Source of the DNA: Heliocidaris tuberculata
Lineage: Eukaryota > Echinodermata > Echinoidea > Camarodonta > Echinometridae
DNA length: 64,000 nucleotides
Direction: 5' to 3'
Assembly: GCA_025618425.1 (NCBI GenBank)
Contig: CM046841.1
Location: forward strand, 5,994,883-6,058,882
Below the pieces are notes generated by a model. That model was given only the letters and a program-made list of their open reading frames with translations, did no database searches and was not told where the DNA came from. The translations under genes and the position numbers were made by a program. Shown here in pieces: positions 1 through 11,875 of the stretch. The first letter of the stretch is position 1. Every line of letters begins with the position of its first letter.

Positions 1-1560
1 TTACGGAGTTACGTCACCGTTTCACATGGCGTGTCAAGAAGGATTCAGTATTTTGCATTCGTTTGTGTGTAGAGTCAATGGAGACTGGAAAGAACATTAC
101 AGATACTGTTTTCAAACTATGTTTTCATTGTGTTCTCTTTGATTAATGTCATTTGTGCATACAAATAACTCTTCAGGATCATAAAACAATGAAATACATT
201 AGATCATAAAACAAAGAAATACATAAGAAATAAAAAACAAAGAAATACATAAGAAAATAAAGCAAATGATAGAAAAGCTTCTTGTAGCTATATTTTCATT
301 GCATTCTTTTTGATTAATGTCAGGCAATGAACACCTTAGTCTTAGTGATAACAAGCTTGTAAAGGGAATTCTAGACTAGAATTGTCACCTAAATAGAAAA
401 AAAAACACAATTTTTCGAAAAATGTGCATATTCGCATAATTAATTAGGAATTTCTGTAAAAATAAAAATATTCATATTAATTTGACTATGGATTCATGTA
501 GAGGACATAATGAACTATCTTCGGACCAATTTTCGTCGTAATCGGACAATCTACAGCCGAGATCTGAGGGGGGGGGGGCCCTTTAGGCCCCCCACCCAGT
601 TTTTCCAGCCTCCAAAATACACCAGTCTATTTAGGGTTAAATTAAGAAATTACAGGACTAAGTAAAAAAATTTTATGCACTTAACCTGGGGTTGGTAGCC
701 AAAGTTTGATTAAATAAAAAAAATAATAAAAAAAATAAGCGAGGGAGCAAAGCGAACGAGCGTTAGAATTTCTTGCATTTTCACCCCTCAAAAACGCAAT
801 TTCTTATGAAATTCACCCTAAGAACAAAGTGGCAAGAGAGCACAGCAACCGAGCGTTGGATTTTCTTTCAGTTATTGAACACAGATTTTTTTTTCTCACC
901 AGCCCTCCAAAAGTCGCTCAGTGGGGGGGGGGGGGGGGGGGGGGTGTATCAGATGTTTTCCTCCATAATTCTCTGACAAGGAAAAAAAAAGAGTGGATTT
1001 TCGCCAGTATTGTCCCCCCCCCCCCCTTCCACTGCCCGATAACCCTTTTTTGGTCAAAAGTTGTTAGGGGGGCAGTCTGCCACCTGCCCCCCCCCCTCCC
1101 CCGGCTACGCTAGTGCAGTGAAGCGACACAGAGTGTTGTATGAACGTATCTACAAACACACATTGTGGTGAAACTTGAATAACGATCCTTGAATTTACGA
1201 CGACGCAAGATAGTTTTATACCGCTTAAAGCCTGTAACTATCATTGGCTAGATAAACGTCCATACTTTTGTTATTGCTGTTCTTTTAGTTACTACTACTA
1301 CTATTATTGCTTTTATAACTAGTATTGCATATCATAATTGCTAAACTTTCGCTCTTTTTTTCAAATCGAAACCTGGGGGATGACATGGACACGCTGCCCC
1401 TCCATTGCATTCCCTCCATCCCCCGCCCCTTATTATTAACACAGAAAACGAGAGAGCGAATTGGAAACGATTTATCGTTATCTTTATCATTAATCGTTCA
1501 GTTTGACATCAGATCTTTAACTTTTGAGCAAAAGTACTGTGCTCGATATTGAACAAACAC
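1..1560. other. Intergenic DNA with long G/C runs, no gene recognised
   Basis: No exon, RNA gene or intact transposon could be supported here. The stretch about 565-1110 carries several runs of 7-20 G or C and ends in a C-rich segment followed by GGCTACGCTAG. That looks like the end of a G-rich hAT-type repeat as seen at 5378 and 41819, but no matching left end was found. The short open frames cross homopolymers and look accidental. Confidence 0.5.
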
Positions 1561-1577
1561 AAATAATCTAGGAGGCA

Positions 1578-3107
1578 GGAACCTGTCCCGAAATAGTCAA
1601 CCCATTTTACATATGAGATTTGACCCCTTAAAGTTGCTAAGACCATCCATGTCATTCACAAAAAGCTTGTCAGCTCGAACAAAGCCGCCGGGTTTGGACC
1701 ACAGAGCCCCCCAAAGGGGCCCCAAAGTCGGGTCGATTTCAACCCATCTAACATATGCGCCAAACTTTGTCAGAAGGAAGGTGTATGACTGTACATTACC
1801 AAAACACCAAAACTGACAAAATTTTCCGTCGGGATGGGTTGTCAGACCGCCCCTAAAAATTGGGGCAAATCTTCCCCCTTAAGGCCCATGGACCTAATTT
1901 TGTCAGAAGGAAGAGTTATGGGTGTACATTACAAAAATATTTAAACTTACAAAAATTTCCATTGGGAAGGGGTTGTAACACGCCCCTGAAAGAACACCAA
2001 AGTGCCCCTAAACCCAGCTTTGCTGCCCAAAATGCTCTGGATATAGAGAAAAACATTTTTTGGCACTACAACCGTAATAACTCCAAATTGTCTCATTCAA
2101 TTCAGCTAAAATTTACATAGTATAATCTTGAGTATTATAACTTTCTTGGGGTGCAATTTGGTGTCAAATGATAATTTCAATAATAAATTATTAAATTGTG
2201 AAAATTGTACTGCTTTCTCAAAAGTACTCAAATGATATTGTCAGGATTATGTAAACACACCCATTGTCCATTTGGGCCTGTTTGGCAAGGCATAATAGAA
2301 AGCTTGCAAAGTATTTGTGTAATTAACAAGTGAATGGTAGATTTCAGCATGGCAGCCACATAGCCCAGATACTTAACAAGCTCCTCTATTATCTCTTGTC
2401 AAACAGGTGCAGATGGACAATGGGTGTGTTTACTAATCCTGACAATATCATTTGAATACTTTTGAAACAGCAGTACAATTTTTACAATTTAATGAATTAT
2501 TATTGAAATGATCATTTGAAACCAAATTTCACCCCAAGAAAGATACAATATTCAAGATTGCACTAAGTAAATTTGACAGGAATTGAATGAGACGCTTTGG
2601 AGTTATTAAGGTTGTAAAGCCTAAAAATGGTTTGGGCAGCAAAGCTGGGTTCAGGGGCACTTTGGTATTTTTTTCAGGGGCGTGTTACACTCCCTTCCGG
2701 ATGGAAATGTTTGTAAGTTTTTATATTTTTGTAATGTATACCCATAACTCTTCCTTCTGACAAAATTGGGTCTATGGGCCTTAAGGGGGAAGATTTACCC
2801 CAATGTTTAGGGGCGGTCTGACAACCCATCCCGACGGAAAATTTTGTCAGTTTTGGTGTTTTGGTAATGTACAGTCATACACCTTACTTCTGACAAAGTT
2901 TGGCGCATATGTTAGATGGGTTGAAATCGACCTGACTTTAGGGCCCCTTTCGGGAGCATTGGGGGCCCCTTTCGGGGGCTCTGGGGGCCTAACCCGACGG
3001 CTTCGTTCGAGCTGACAAGCTTTTTGTGAATGACATAGATAGTCTAAGGAACTTTAAGGGGTCAAATCTCATATGTAAAATGGGTTGACTATTTCGGGAC
3101 AGGCTCC
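1578..3107. mobile_element. Large foldback (inverted-repeat) element, ~1.5 kb
   Basis: Two arms of roughly 700 bp (about 1578-2290 and 2395-3107) are diverged reverse complements around a ~100 bp centre. The left arm starts with CCTGTCCCGAAATAGTCAAC, and the right arm ends with its complement at about 3084-3103. Matching inner segments include the TGTTTACA-type stretch near 2250 and 2425. No transposase is encoded; the short open frames are mirror images of one another. It is probably a non-autonomous foldback DNA transposon. A target duplication was not identified. Confidence 0.8.
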
Positions 3108-3745
3108 CAGACTATAGCTTTTGTTACAAGCTCATACCTGTACTAGTTTGCAGCAGGGTTTGCAGGCACAAACCCTGGTCAGTCGTAAAAGAGAGTCTGC
3201 GCTGTAAGACTACAATAGGCCATGTACGACTCGGGATTGGTTTATTTTTAACCATACGCATTTCATTCAATAGACCGGTTTACTAAGTTATTCAAATTTA
3301 TGGATGTGTCTTTCCGGAGGACCTAGTGACCAGGTATTCCACCAACATGTTATTAATAAATGGACTACAATACTAGGAATCTAGTTTGCATACATTACTT
3401 GTTGCTATGTCGGGCAAGCATCAGGCAAGCTTTCAGGTTGTCAAGAACAACCTTTGTTTAAAAAGCATGCATAAAATTTGAATATGTTAGTAAACCGGCT
3501 AATTATGAATATTTACGCCAATATGCAATATAATTTTTTGTTGCTTTATATAATTTGTGCTACTCTACGCTGCGTATTTTTTACACGATTTTAATTTTGG
3601 GGAGACATTTTGACAGGCGCTGTCGGCACCGTTGCCCCCGTTTTTCATGACCAGTAGGTATAGCTGGATTAGGCTCCTTTCAAGACACAATGATTTTCTG
3701 ATAAAGTGTCAAATTAGGTAGGTAGCTGGACTAGGCTCCTCTCAA

Positions 3746-5239
3746 CAGGGACGTCGATCCTGGCGGGGGGCAGGGGGCGATTGCCCCCCCCCCCTAGAAA
3801 ATATGGGGGGGGGGGGCAAACATATCATTTGGCCCCCGCCCCCAATAAATCCGGAGGTGTAAAATAAAATAAGGAAAAACTGATGCAAAACTCGGGAAAT
3901 GAAACCTTCCAAAAAATGAAATACAAAAGGTTTTACACGGTCAGACTTCAATTTCACCGCGCGCTCCGCGCGCAAATTCTTTAATCTGCGTCATGTAACC
4001 GTGGAGAAGCTGTTTTTAAGAGGCGTTCCATAAAATCATGACGCCATTAAAAAACGTTCTGAACATACATAATTTAATTCAATGTTTAAATTTTAAATTT
4101 TAAAATTTATTTAGTTTTTTCTCTATTTTTTTCATATTTTATTAGTGTTTATTTTTTCTATTATTTTGTGTTATATCTTCTCTACTCAATTTGCTGCTGT
4201 GTAAAATATATTTTCCCATCATTTTGTCGTTTTCCATGTGATCTTTAATTCCATTTTCTGTTCATGATATCGATATGCATACTTTACTTAAGTTCAAATT
4301 ACCATCATATCTTTATCAATGCTATGATGATCAGAGGCAGCGCTCCAGGGAAGGGGGGGGGGCAGGGGGCAGAGTGCCCCCTCACTTTTTCAAGTACCCC
4401 AAAAGTGCCCCTTTTCATAGCTGATAAGTCCCTTTTTCTTCGTATAGTGCCCCTTTTTCTTTCTAATAAGTGTCCTTTTTACCTTCTGATGATTGCCCCC
4501 TTTAACTTTTGGTGCCCCTTTTGTTTTCTGATAAATGCGACATCGGTAGATACTGGTATATATAAAGTATATATATGGGTATGTATGAAGTCCACAAAGG
4601 AGCCTTATACAATACATATAGCTACAAATAATCTAGAGAGGCTTCATAATAATACATTCCCCTACTGATATCAGCACAAAAGTGAGGCAGTAGAGCAGGG
4701 GGTAGGAGGGGCCCAATGCCCTAAATTATACAAGAATGAACAGTGCTCCTAAATTATAAAAGGAACGAGGACAATTTTTTCTAATTTTTTTCTAAAGCTC
4801 ACTCGCTACGCTCGCTCGCATTTACTATTATCTTCTTATCATATTTGGGAAATCGCTGTATATAATTCAACACCCGTTGCCTACAGCGTTAGAAATAAAT
4901 CTTAAATTAATGAATAATCAGGCTATTATACTCAACTGCAAAGTAGTTTTTGTTTTTTATCTAGAACTATGTTAAGATAGAAACAATAGCGTGTCGAAAA
5001 ATGATCCTCGGTTGTGTATTGATCAGAATGTACCAGTATACTAATGTCTCGAAGTGGTATTTTCCGCCTTGTTTCAACCCTTTGTAGGTGCCCCTTTTTG
5101 TTGGTGTGCCCCCCCCCCTCCCCACTTTGAAAGACTCACCGCCGCCCCTGATGATGATTGAATTGAGTGCGAAATGATCATCGTTATGATAGGCTGTCTT
5201 GCCCCCCCCCCCATTCCGAAAAACGGATCGACGCCCCTG
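3746..5239. mobile_element. Non-autonomous hAT-type element with 8-bp TSD (outer, host of a nested element)
   Basis: The ends are inverted repeats: CAGGGACGTCGATCC at the left and GGATCGACGCCCCTG at the right. The element is flanked by an exact 8-bp direct repeat, CCTCTCAA, at 3738-3745 and 5240-5247. Eight-bp target duplications and CAGGG-type termini are hallmarks of the hAT superfamily. No transposase frame is present. A second element sits inside at 4332-5150. A short relative with the same right end is at 29835-29979. Confidence 0.85.
4332..5150. mobile_element. hAT-type element nested inside the 3746-5239 element
   Basis: It is flanked by the exact 8-bp repeat ATGATGAT at 4324-4331 and 5151-5158. 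The termini are inverted: CAGAGGCAGCG at the left, and the complement of CAGGGGCGGCG at the right. The interior is G/C-run rich with low-complexity short frames. This insertion is younger than its host element. No transposase is seen. Confidence 0.8.
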
Positions 5240-5327
5240 CCTCTCAAGACACAATGATTTTCTGATATAGTGTCAAAATAGGGTCTGTGCTTGCAGACTA
5301 TACCTGTACCGTATTTGCATGCACTGA

Positions 5328-5365
5328 TCTCTACTGAAATTTTTTTTTTCCGTAGAGATCAGTGG
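5328..5365. repeat. Short hairpin flanking a T-run
   Basis: CACTGATCTCTAC and its complement GTAGAGATCAGTG flank a run of about ten T. It is a perfect 13-bp stem of unknown function, possibly the relic end of an element. Confidence 0.5.
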
Positions 5366-5377
5366 TACCGTGGCTTA

Positions 5378-5692
5378 CAGTGGCGTAGATTGACTCAAGC
5401 CATTGAGGGGGCACTGACATCATGGGGGCAAAGCTGTGTTTGATCGAATCTTTTTGCATATCGGATGGGGGGCATCGGTCTTACTGCATGGGAACATAAA
5501 TGCGACTTTACCATTTTTACGAGGCCACTGATTAGGGGGAGGGAGCAGGAGTGTGTCCTATTGTCTTCTTTTCTCTTCCTTTTTCCCGTCTCCCTTACCT
5601 TTTTTCTCTTTTCCTCCTTTTCATTCTTTAATTCATTTCATTCGATGGGGGGGGGGGGGGTGCCCCTGTACCCTCTAGTAGTTACTCCACTG
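5378..5692. mobile_element. Small hAT-like G-rich element
   Basis: It starts CAGTGGCGTAG and ends in ACTCCACTG, with a long G run inside. The flanks GTGGCTTA (5370-5377) and GTGGCAAG (5693-5700) share only 5 of 8 bases, so the target duplication is weak. The same CAGTGGCG terminus recurs at 41819. Confidence 0.5.
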
Positions 5693-6054
5693 GTGGCAAG
5701 TGCAGTGGGAAATCCTACCTCGAGTAGACGCTTTTGTATTTATCTATTGAATAAATCTTTTGTAATCACATGGAGTTCCGAGACAAAGGTAAAATTTGAA
5801 TTGTGCTGGGTGGGAATTTCCACCGGTCTCCAGTAGACGCTTTTGTATGTTTGTAACATATCTTTTGTAATCGAATCGAGTGCCCGAATAAAAGTGGAAA
5901 AAATTGGGTTGCAAATTTTGTTCTAGGAGCAACCTTTGGAGTATTGGATCGAGCAGTGTATAAAGAATGAGATACAGCATTTTGAAAACTCTGTCTCTCC
6001 TCGGACGGTGGGGGGGGGGGGGGCACGAATAACCAACTTATTTAGATATGGAGA

Positions 6055-6196
6055 GGAAGAGAGAGGGAATGAAATAATAATGAAAGGAGGAAGAGAGAGA
6101 AAGAGAAAGAGAGGGAGAGAGAAAAAAAGAAAGAGAGAGAGAGTACTAGAGAGAGATGAAGAGAGAGAGAGAGAGGGAGAGAGAGGGGGGGGGGGT
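6055..6196 (+). repeat. (GA)n-rich polypurine tract ending in a G run
   Basis: About 140 bases are almost pure purine on the + strand. Long open frames rich in E/R/K on one strand and S/L on the other come from the repeat and are not genes. Confidence 0.9.
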
Positions 6197-6872
6197 AGGA
6201 ACGACAAAATATCTTAATTTGATATTCATTCATATTTTGTTATTTCATTACAGTTCATTAACATTACAAATGCTTACTTGAAATTAAGAGGAAATGCGCG
6301 TTTCCATCTTTTCCTTTGGTACTTTGAAGTTGATTACAAACATAGAGAACTATATAAAGTCCACCGACAAACATTGGCAGTGCCGTGAACATATCATGCG
6401 GTCACATCTTTTGTCACATTTTGAATACATTACAAATAATCAAACACTTCGGTGCTTGTGATTCATTGGTACTGCAAATCGTTGCCACGTTGCTCCATTG
6501 TATATTAGCCGAATATTGCTTATTTATAGGTCATGTATGGCCTCATGTATTCGGCGTCAAGGTGTAGTGAACTGTTCTATGAACTTCTGTAATTGATAAT
6601 TAGTATCAAACCCCTACTCAGATTTAAATGCATGAAGGTAAGTGAATTAGAACATTAACTATGACGTATAGATATTCATTTGATTGTGTAGTAGATCCTA
6701 GTTCAGATGTATTACCATGATTGTGCCTAAATGATTTGATAATTCCCCATGCACAGTACAGAGGCGTCATTTCCATTACAACACTACCTGTGCTAATCAA
6801 ATATAGTGGCAATTTGTACATGCGCGAGTGATATAATGTCAAAGACCCAGCCAATCGATGACACTTACTTAA

Positions 6873-8335
6873 GCCCGGTTAACACGAGTCGTCATTTTGT
6901 TGACGTTAGACCACGTCAGTGACTGGTACGTTCTTTTGCACGTCATCAAAGAATCATGTCGTTGAAAAAGTGATTTCAAAATTAATAGTGCAAACAGTAC
7001 TAATAATTAATAACTGGCGTATGGGTAAATTCCCTTCACAGGTTCGATTAGCGCAGGTACTGACGCAATAGAAATGGTGCCATGTGTGACCTGGGCTTTA
7101 AAGTCGGCTCACACGAGTCGTCATTTGCTGACATTAGGACTGCGTCAGTGATTTGTACGGTCTTTTGTGCTTCATGAAAGAATGATGTATAAAATGTGAT
7201 TGCAAAATGAACAGTGCATGCAAAATAACATTCAATAACTGGTGTATGGGTTGATCCCGGGGGGGGGGGCACTCAGGTTTATTGGTGTACACATGCGTGT
7301 CCATGGATTTAAAAAATGCCCCCTAAACAAGTTTCATACTTTGGTGAAAAGACACCCCTTAACAAGGATTTCGCGTGCTTTTTTCCGTAAAAATTACCCC
7401 TTGACGAGGATTTTGCGTGTTTTTTCATAAAAATTACCCCCTAAACAGGTTTGATTGAAATATTACCCCCTAAACAAGTTTGTCTTAAATATTACTCTCT
7501 AAACAAGATATAACTTAACCAACATAAAAAATACACCACTTGAATTCAAGATCACCTTTTGCAAACTGACATATTCTTCACCTTTGGTGGATAAATTCTT
7601 CACACAAGGCAAACAAAATAAACTGCACATATAGGAACTGCTGTTGGTTAAATTACAAATGTTATTATTTACTTCAATTATGTAGGACAGGTTTCAAACT
7701 GTGTACTCCATTAGGTTTAATACACGATCATCATTTTATGCTTACTTTTGAAAAAAAGAACAACTTTTGTAATTTACTTCCAGAGAAATAAACTGTACTG
7801 GCAAGAAATCCATGCACAATAATCACACACATAACGCCATTTGCACACTAGGCCTTTTAACAAGAGGTAAAAATTTGGCAGCTGCTTCAAAAGAATACAG
7901 GGTGGCCCAAACCGAATGTATTCCGTTAGGTTTATGCACAATCATAATTTACTTACTTGTGAAAAAACAACTTTTGTAATTTACTTCCAGAAAAATGAAC
8001 TGTATTGGCAAGAAATCCATGCACAATATAATGCCATTTGCCGCCGGAATGAAAATGACCCCCTAAACGCGTTTGGCCGCATTCCGTTCAGCACCCCCTT
8101 TTTGTTGAAAATCGGTGTTTTCGGACCCCTTAACACGTAACGCGCGTTACGCGTCCTGGATGAAAAAAAGACCCCTTTTTACGCGTTTTTTTGGACGAGC
8201 ATGTGTACACCAATATACCTGAGTGCCCCCCCCCCCGGGGGGGGGGGGGGTTGATTGCCTTCATGGGCTTGATTAGCGCAGGTACTGACGCAATCGAGAT
8301 AACTCCTGGTGTGATACGGGCTTTACACGTCGCAT
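6873..8335. repeat. Diverged direct duplication (~220 bp unit); second copy split by an insertion
   Basis: Copy 1 is about 6873-7090. Copy 2 is about 7096-7255 and resumes at 8251-8335. Shared landmarks are ACACGAGTCGTCATTT, then GTATGGGT, then GATTAGCGCAGGTACTGACG. Copy 2 is interrupted exactly where the element at 7256-8250 begins. Copy 1 therefore shows the empty-site order and proves the insertion. Confidence 0.8.
7256..8250. mobile_element. ~1 kb terminal-inverted-repeat element inserted in a duplicated sequence
   Basis: Left end: CCCGGGGGGGGGG then CACTCAGG then TTGGTGTACACATG. The right end is the reverse complement, ending in a C-run/G-run. TTGAT is duplicated at 7251-7255 and 8251-8255. 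If the G run is included, the duplication is GGGTTGAT (8 bp, hAT-like). Inside are two direct copies of a ~70 bp block (about 7770-7840 and 7972-8045). The repeated phrases CCCCTTAA/CCCCTAAAC give weak, non-gene frames. No transposase is seen. Confidence 0.8.
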
Positions 8336-8734
8336 AAGGGTATATCCGTCAGTTGGTTTTGGTTTTGGTGGTATATTTTACCTGACTGCTAAGAAAACAT
8401 GTGTATGCTTGTACGTAAGGAACCAGGGGACTGACGGCTTTAAGTCCTCTCCAAGGGACTTGGTAATGATGATTAATGCCATTACCAAAGGGCAGTAACG
8501 TTGGCATGACTATCAAAAAGAGAGAGAGTGAGAGAGAGATAAATTAGTGTTGGAATGTGTGCATGACCTGCCTTTTTAGGTGCACCGGTAGGTCTGGCTT
8601 AGTCAGGTCTAGTCCAGGTCTGAGCAGGTCGAACTTCCCAAACCGCTTAACTTAGAAAGCAATATCACACAGTAGATCTATTTCTTTATAAGACTAGCTA
8701 GACAACAATCACAGATATGAAAAGAGTTTATCCA

Positions 8735-9545
8735 GGGGGTTTCTCACCAAATAAAACTAACCAACAAATGGTTAAACATTTAACCAACAATTTGTTTAAG
8801 TTTAATCAACACCAGTTTAACCAATGTTGATCAAAATATGATTAACCAACAAATGGTTAAACATCTATTTGCCAATTTTTTGCCAATTTGCCAATTTGCC
8901 AATTTGCCAATTTTTTGCGATATACTATTGATCAACGTGGTAACCTTTAAATTGTTTATTATTAGACATATCTATATATAGTATAAGTATATGTATATAA
9001 TTCTTTTAATGGCTCTTTTTCTCATCACCTTACACTACTTGTACATAATCTGATAATTTATATTTCATGAAAGAGCATGTCTAGTTGATCAATTATGAGT
9101 ATTTTTGTTTGTTTGTTTGTTTGTTTGTTTGTTTTGAATGCTATACTCACGATATATTGTTCTGTTTTTGTCATGACTAAGTTACTCCTATTATTATTAT
9201 TATTATTATTATTATTGTTCTTACTATTAATGTTATATTCGAGCAAAATATTGATGGATATGTCAATGAAGTTCAATAAATAAATACATACATACATACA
9301 TCTAACCAACAAAATAAAACTAACCAACAAATGGTTAAACATTTAACCAACAATATGTTTTAGTTTAATCAACACCGATTTAACCAATGTTGAGCAAAAT
9401 AAGATTAACCAACAAATGATTAAAAATTTTAATCAACCGCAGGTTAAACTTTAATCAACAGGCCGTTGATTAAAGTTTTAACCTACAAATGTGTGGTTCA
9501 CCTGGTAATCCTCGGTTGATTAAAATTTTAACCAACAAGATTAAA
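8735..9545. repeat. AACCAACAA-rich imperfect palindromic repeat, interrupted
   Basis: Blocks of AACCAACAAATGGTTAAAC and their complements occur at about 8755-8865 and again at about 9303-9545. About 430 bp lie between them, including a TTTG repeat, a TTA repeat and a CATA-rich tail. The two outer blocks look like one element split by a later insertion with a retroposon-like tail. The family is not recognised. Confidence 0.5.
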
Positions 9546-9819
9546 AATTTTAATCAGCCATGAGTAATGGACTTGTATCAGTGTTATGAATAGCCACACA
9601 TAATGTATAGATTTTGATATTTTCTCCTTTTTAAATGTACATATAAAACAGATTAAACACAAAAAATTAATGTATTGTTGAAATATAACCACATGAATTA
9701 TTGCTTATTCCCCAAGCTGTTTTCCTTTTTTGTTTAATATTCGGGTAAAGTTGGAAATTAGATCTTTGCCATTATAATAAATACTATATTTTTTTCATTT
9801 TTGTTAATCTGCACTTTTT

Positions 9820-9835
9820 GAACATTGCATTGCAG
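9820..9835 (+). promoter_or_regulatory. Putative 3' splice site in the 5'UTR of the B-box gene
   Basis: A T-rich stretch followed by TTGCATTGCAG ends at 9835, three bases before the start codon. It suggests a non-coding first exon upstream; that exon was not identified. Confidence 0.5.
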
Positions 9836-9837
9836 TC

Positions 9838-11697
9838 ATGGCTTCATCGGTCAGCAGTGATGGAAACATATGTCAGGGCACTGGATGTCAAAACACCACA
9901 AATCTGAAATACTACGATAAGGAGAAAAAGAGACTTTGCCCTGACTGTCCACCAAAAGCAGAAAGCTACATAAAGACAGAACCGGAAGTTGAAGGCTACG
10001 TCAAGACAGAACCAAAAGGCGAATGGTTTTGCTCCAAACATGACGAATACTGCAAGCTCTACTGCCAAAAACATGGCATAGCTCTATGTCTACAAGATCA
10101 CCTTGCAGAACACAGGTCATGCCGATTACGAGGTTTGGAGGATGTGATTCAAGAGAACAGAGAAATATTATCTAATCTCAGGGAGAGATTGGTGAATCAT
10201 AGGTGTCCGGACTACGGGGTCAGGATTGAACAGTTCAAGATCAATGTCGATGATCGCCTAAAAAAGATGGAAACTGAAGTAAATGCGGTTTTCAATGAAG
10301 CAATCAAAACAAACATAGACAAGGAGAAGGAGGCTGTGGCGAAAATCAACGAGGAAATTGATGAAAGGAGTACCAAACTTCGAAAGGACATTATGATGAT
10401 TGAGAAAGAGATTGAAAAGAATGAGAAGAAGAGAAAACAGCGACTTGACCAAAGCCACGTAATGTCGGAGAGTAGACAATCAGCTATTTGCAACGAACGT
10501 AGAGAACTTGTTGCTAGCATTCAGAACATCGCCGAGAAGATGAGGCAAAAGATTGCGGACTTGGAGATGTCGTGGAAGGAAATTGCGAGATCCGAAGAAG
10601 AGGCAACAAAACTACTTAACACCGTACTTCATGGAGGCGATGAAGCAATAGTCCAAGAAACAAAGCGAGTGGAAACATCAATGAGTGCTCTATTTAGTAA
10701 GAAATCGGATCAAGATGCGTTGGAGAGCATCATCAGTACTGCATCAGGTGCAAAGTTCGTAAAACGTGAAGGAAGGGAGAGGTACATTGGAAAGATCATT
10801 GAGCTTGGCAAGGGATGGAAGTACGTTGACTCAATCAAAATAACAGATCAAATAAAAGAACCGATCATCGTAGGGTACAAGGATGACGGCAAAGTGATCA
10901 TAACAGATAGTAGCCAAGGTGGTAAGGACACCTACACATTAAACATGGAAACTAAACATATTCAAAGGGTGATAACCGGTAGTGATGCTTCATATGTCGT
11001 TTCTTGTGCGCAGCTGAAAGACGGCAAAGTAGCATGCGGCAGATATATTGATGGTCGACCAGCTAACAGTCTAAGTGGATGTATCAGTGTATACGACAGC
11101 CAGTGGAAGCTGATTAACAACATTTCAAAGCCAAGGGACAACAAGCAAAATCAAACAGTGGTCTATGTTGCCGCTAATCCGAAAGGGATGATCATCGCTT
11201 GTGAGCTGGGTCAAAGGATAATTTACGTCATTAACCCGGCTAGTGGTGAAATCATCAGTACTATCAGAGGGATGGATAGAATGGCCTTGCGCGGGGTACA
11301 GTCATCAGGGCACATTGTGGCTCAAACTTCACCTGCAGACAATAGAGTGTTTCTCATTGAGCGGGAGACGCGAGAAGATGAACTGAAACATGACGATTTA
11401 ATCTTGAACGTTGGAATCGATCCTGTGACGGATGACGTGTACGGTGTTACATCAGAAGACGACTGTATGACATATATCATTTGGAATTTGAATGGGGACG
11501 ATGACGGTGATACTGATAATGATGATAAACATGATAGAATTGCGTTCCCTCTATGTGATAGATTAACCAGTCTAGGGAATACTCGGGCGCATGTCAATAC
11601 AAGGAGAAATCATCTTGAAACATCTTGCGTGATATTGATGTCATCAAAAAAGCTATATGCTTGCGACGGAGACAGTATTCTTCTTTACCAGAAGTAA
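9838..11697 (+). CDS. B-box zinc finger / coiled-coil (TRIM-like, RING-less) protein, single coding exon
   Basis: An intact 619-residue frame. Residues 12-37 contain a C-x4-C and a CPDC pair, possibly a degenerate first zinc box. Residues 45-58 hold two tandem Psi-K-x-E motifs (IKTE, VKTE), the sumoylation consensus. A B-box2-like finger follows (about 64-95; FCSKHDEYC, CLQDHLAEH). Residues about 100-300 are strongly charged and helical, a coiled coil. The last ~280 residues form a repetitive beta-rich region resembling the propeller-like C-termini of invertebrate TRIM relatives. No RING is encoded, so E3 activity cannot be assumed. The likely role is a scaffold or innate-immunity-type TRIM protein (inference). 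A good 3' splice site (TTGCATTGCAG) ends two bases before the ATG, so an upstream 5'UTR exon is likely. An acidic patch (DDDGDTDNDD) lies near residue 560. Confidence 0.88.
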   Translation: MASSVSSDGNICQGTGCQNTTNLKYYDKEKKRLCPDCPPKAESYIKTEPEVEGYVKTEPKGEWFCSKHDEYCKLYCQKHGIALCLQDHLAEHRSCRLRGLEDVIQENREILSNLRERLVNHRCPDYGVRIEQFKINVDDRLKKMETEVNAVFNEAIKTNIDKEKEAVAKINEEIDERSTKLRKDIMMIEKEIEKNEKKRKQRLDQSHVMSESRQSAICNERRELVASIQNIAEKMRQKIADLEMSWKEIARSEEEATKLLNTVLHGGDEAIVQETKRVETSMSALFSKKSDQDALESIISTASGAKFVKREGRERYIGKIIELGKGWKYVDSIKITDQIKEPIIVGYKDDGKVIITDSSQGGKDTYTLNMETKHIQRVITGSDASYVVSCAQLKDGKVACGRYIDGRPANSLSGCISVYDSQWKLINNISKPRDNKQNQTVVYVAANPKGMIIACELGQRIIYVINPASGEIISTIRGMDRMALRGVQSSGHIVAQTSPADNRVFLIERETREDELKHDDLILNVGIDPVTDDVYGVTSEDDCMTYIIWNLNGDDDGDTDNDDKHDRIAFPLCDRLTSLGNTRAHVNTRRNHLETSCVILMSSKKLYACDGDSILLYQK

Positions 11698-11875
11698 GAT
11701 TAGTCTCTGAAATCATTTCCTCTAACAGTTCTAAAAACAATGTTATATACAATGAACCTGATACATATCACATGTACGATAAATTTGTAGGTTATCTAAA
11801 GCTTCATGTTAGGTAGTTGATTTCGTTTCAACAAGTCTTCTTGTGAGCAGAATAGCTGTACAAGTGGATACATGT

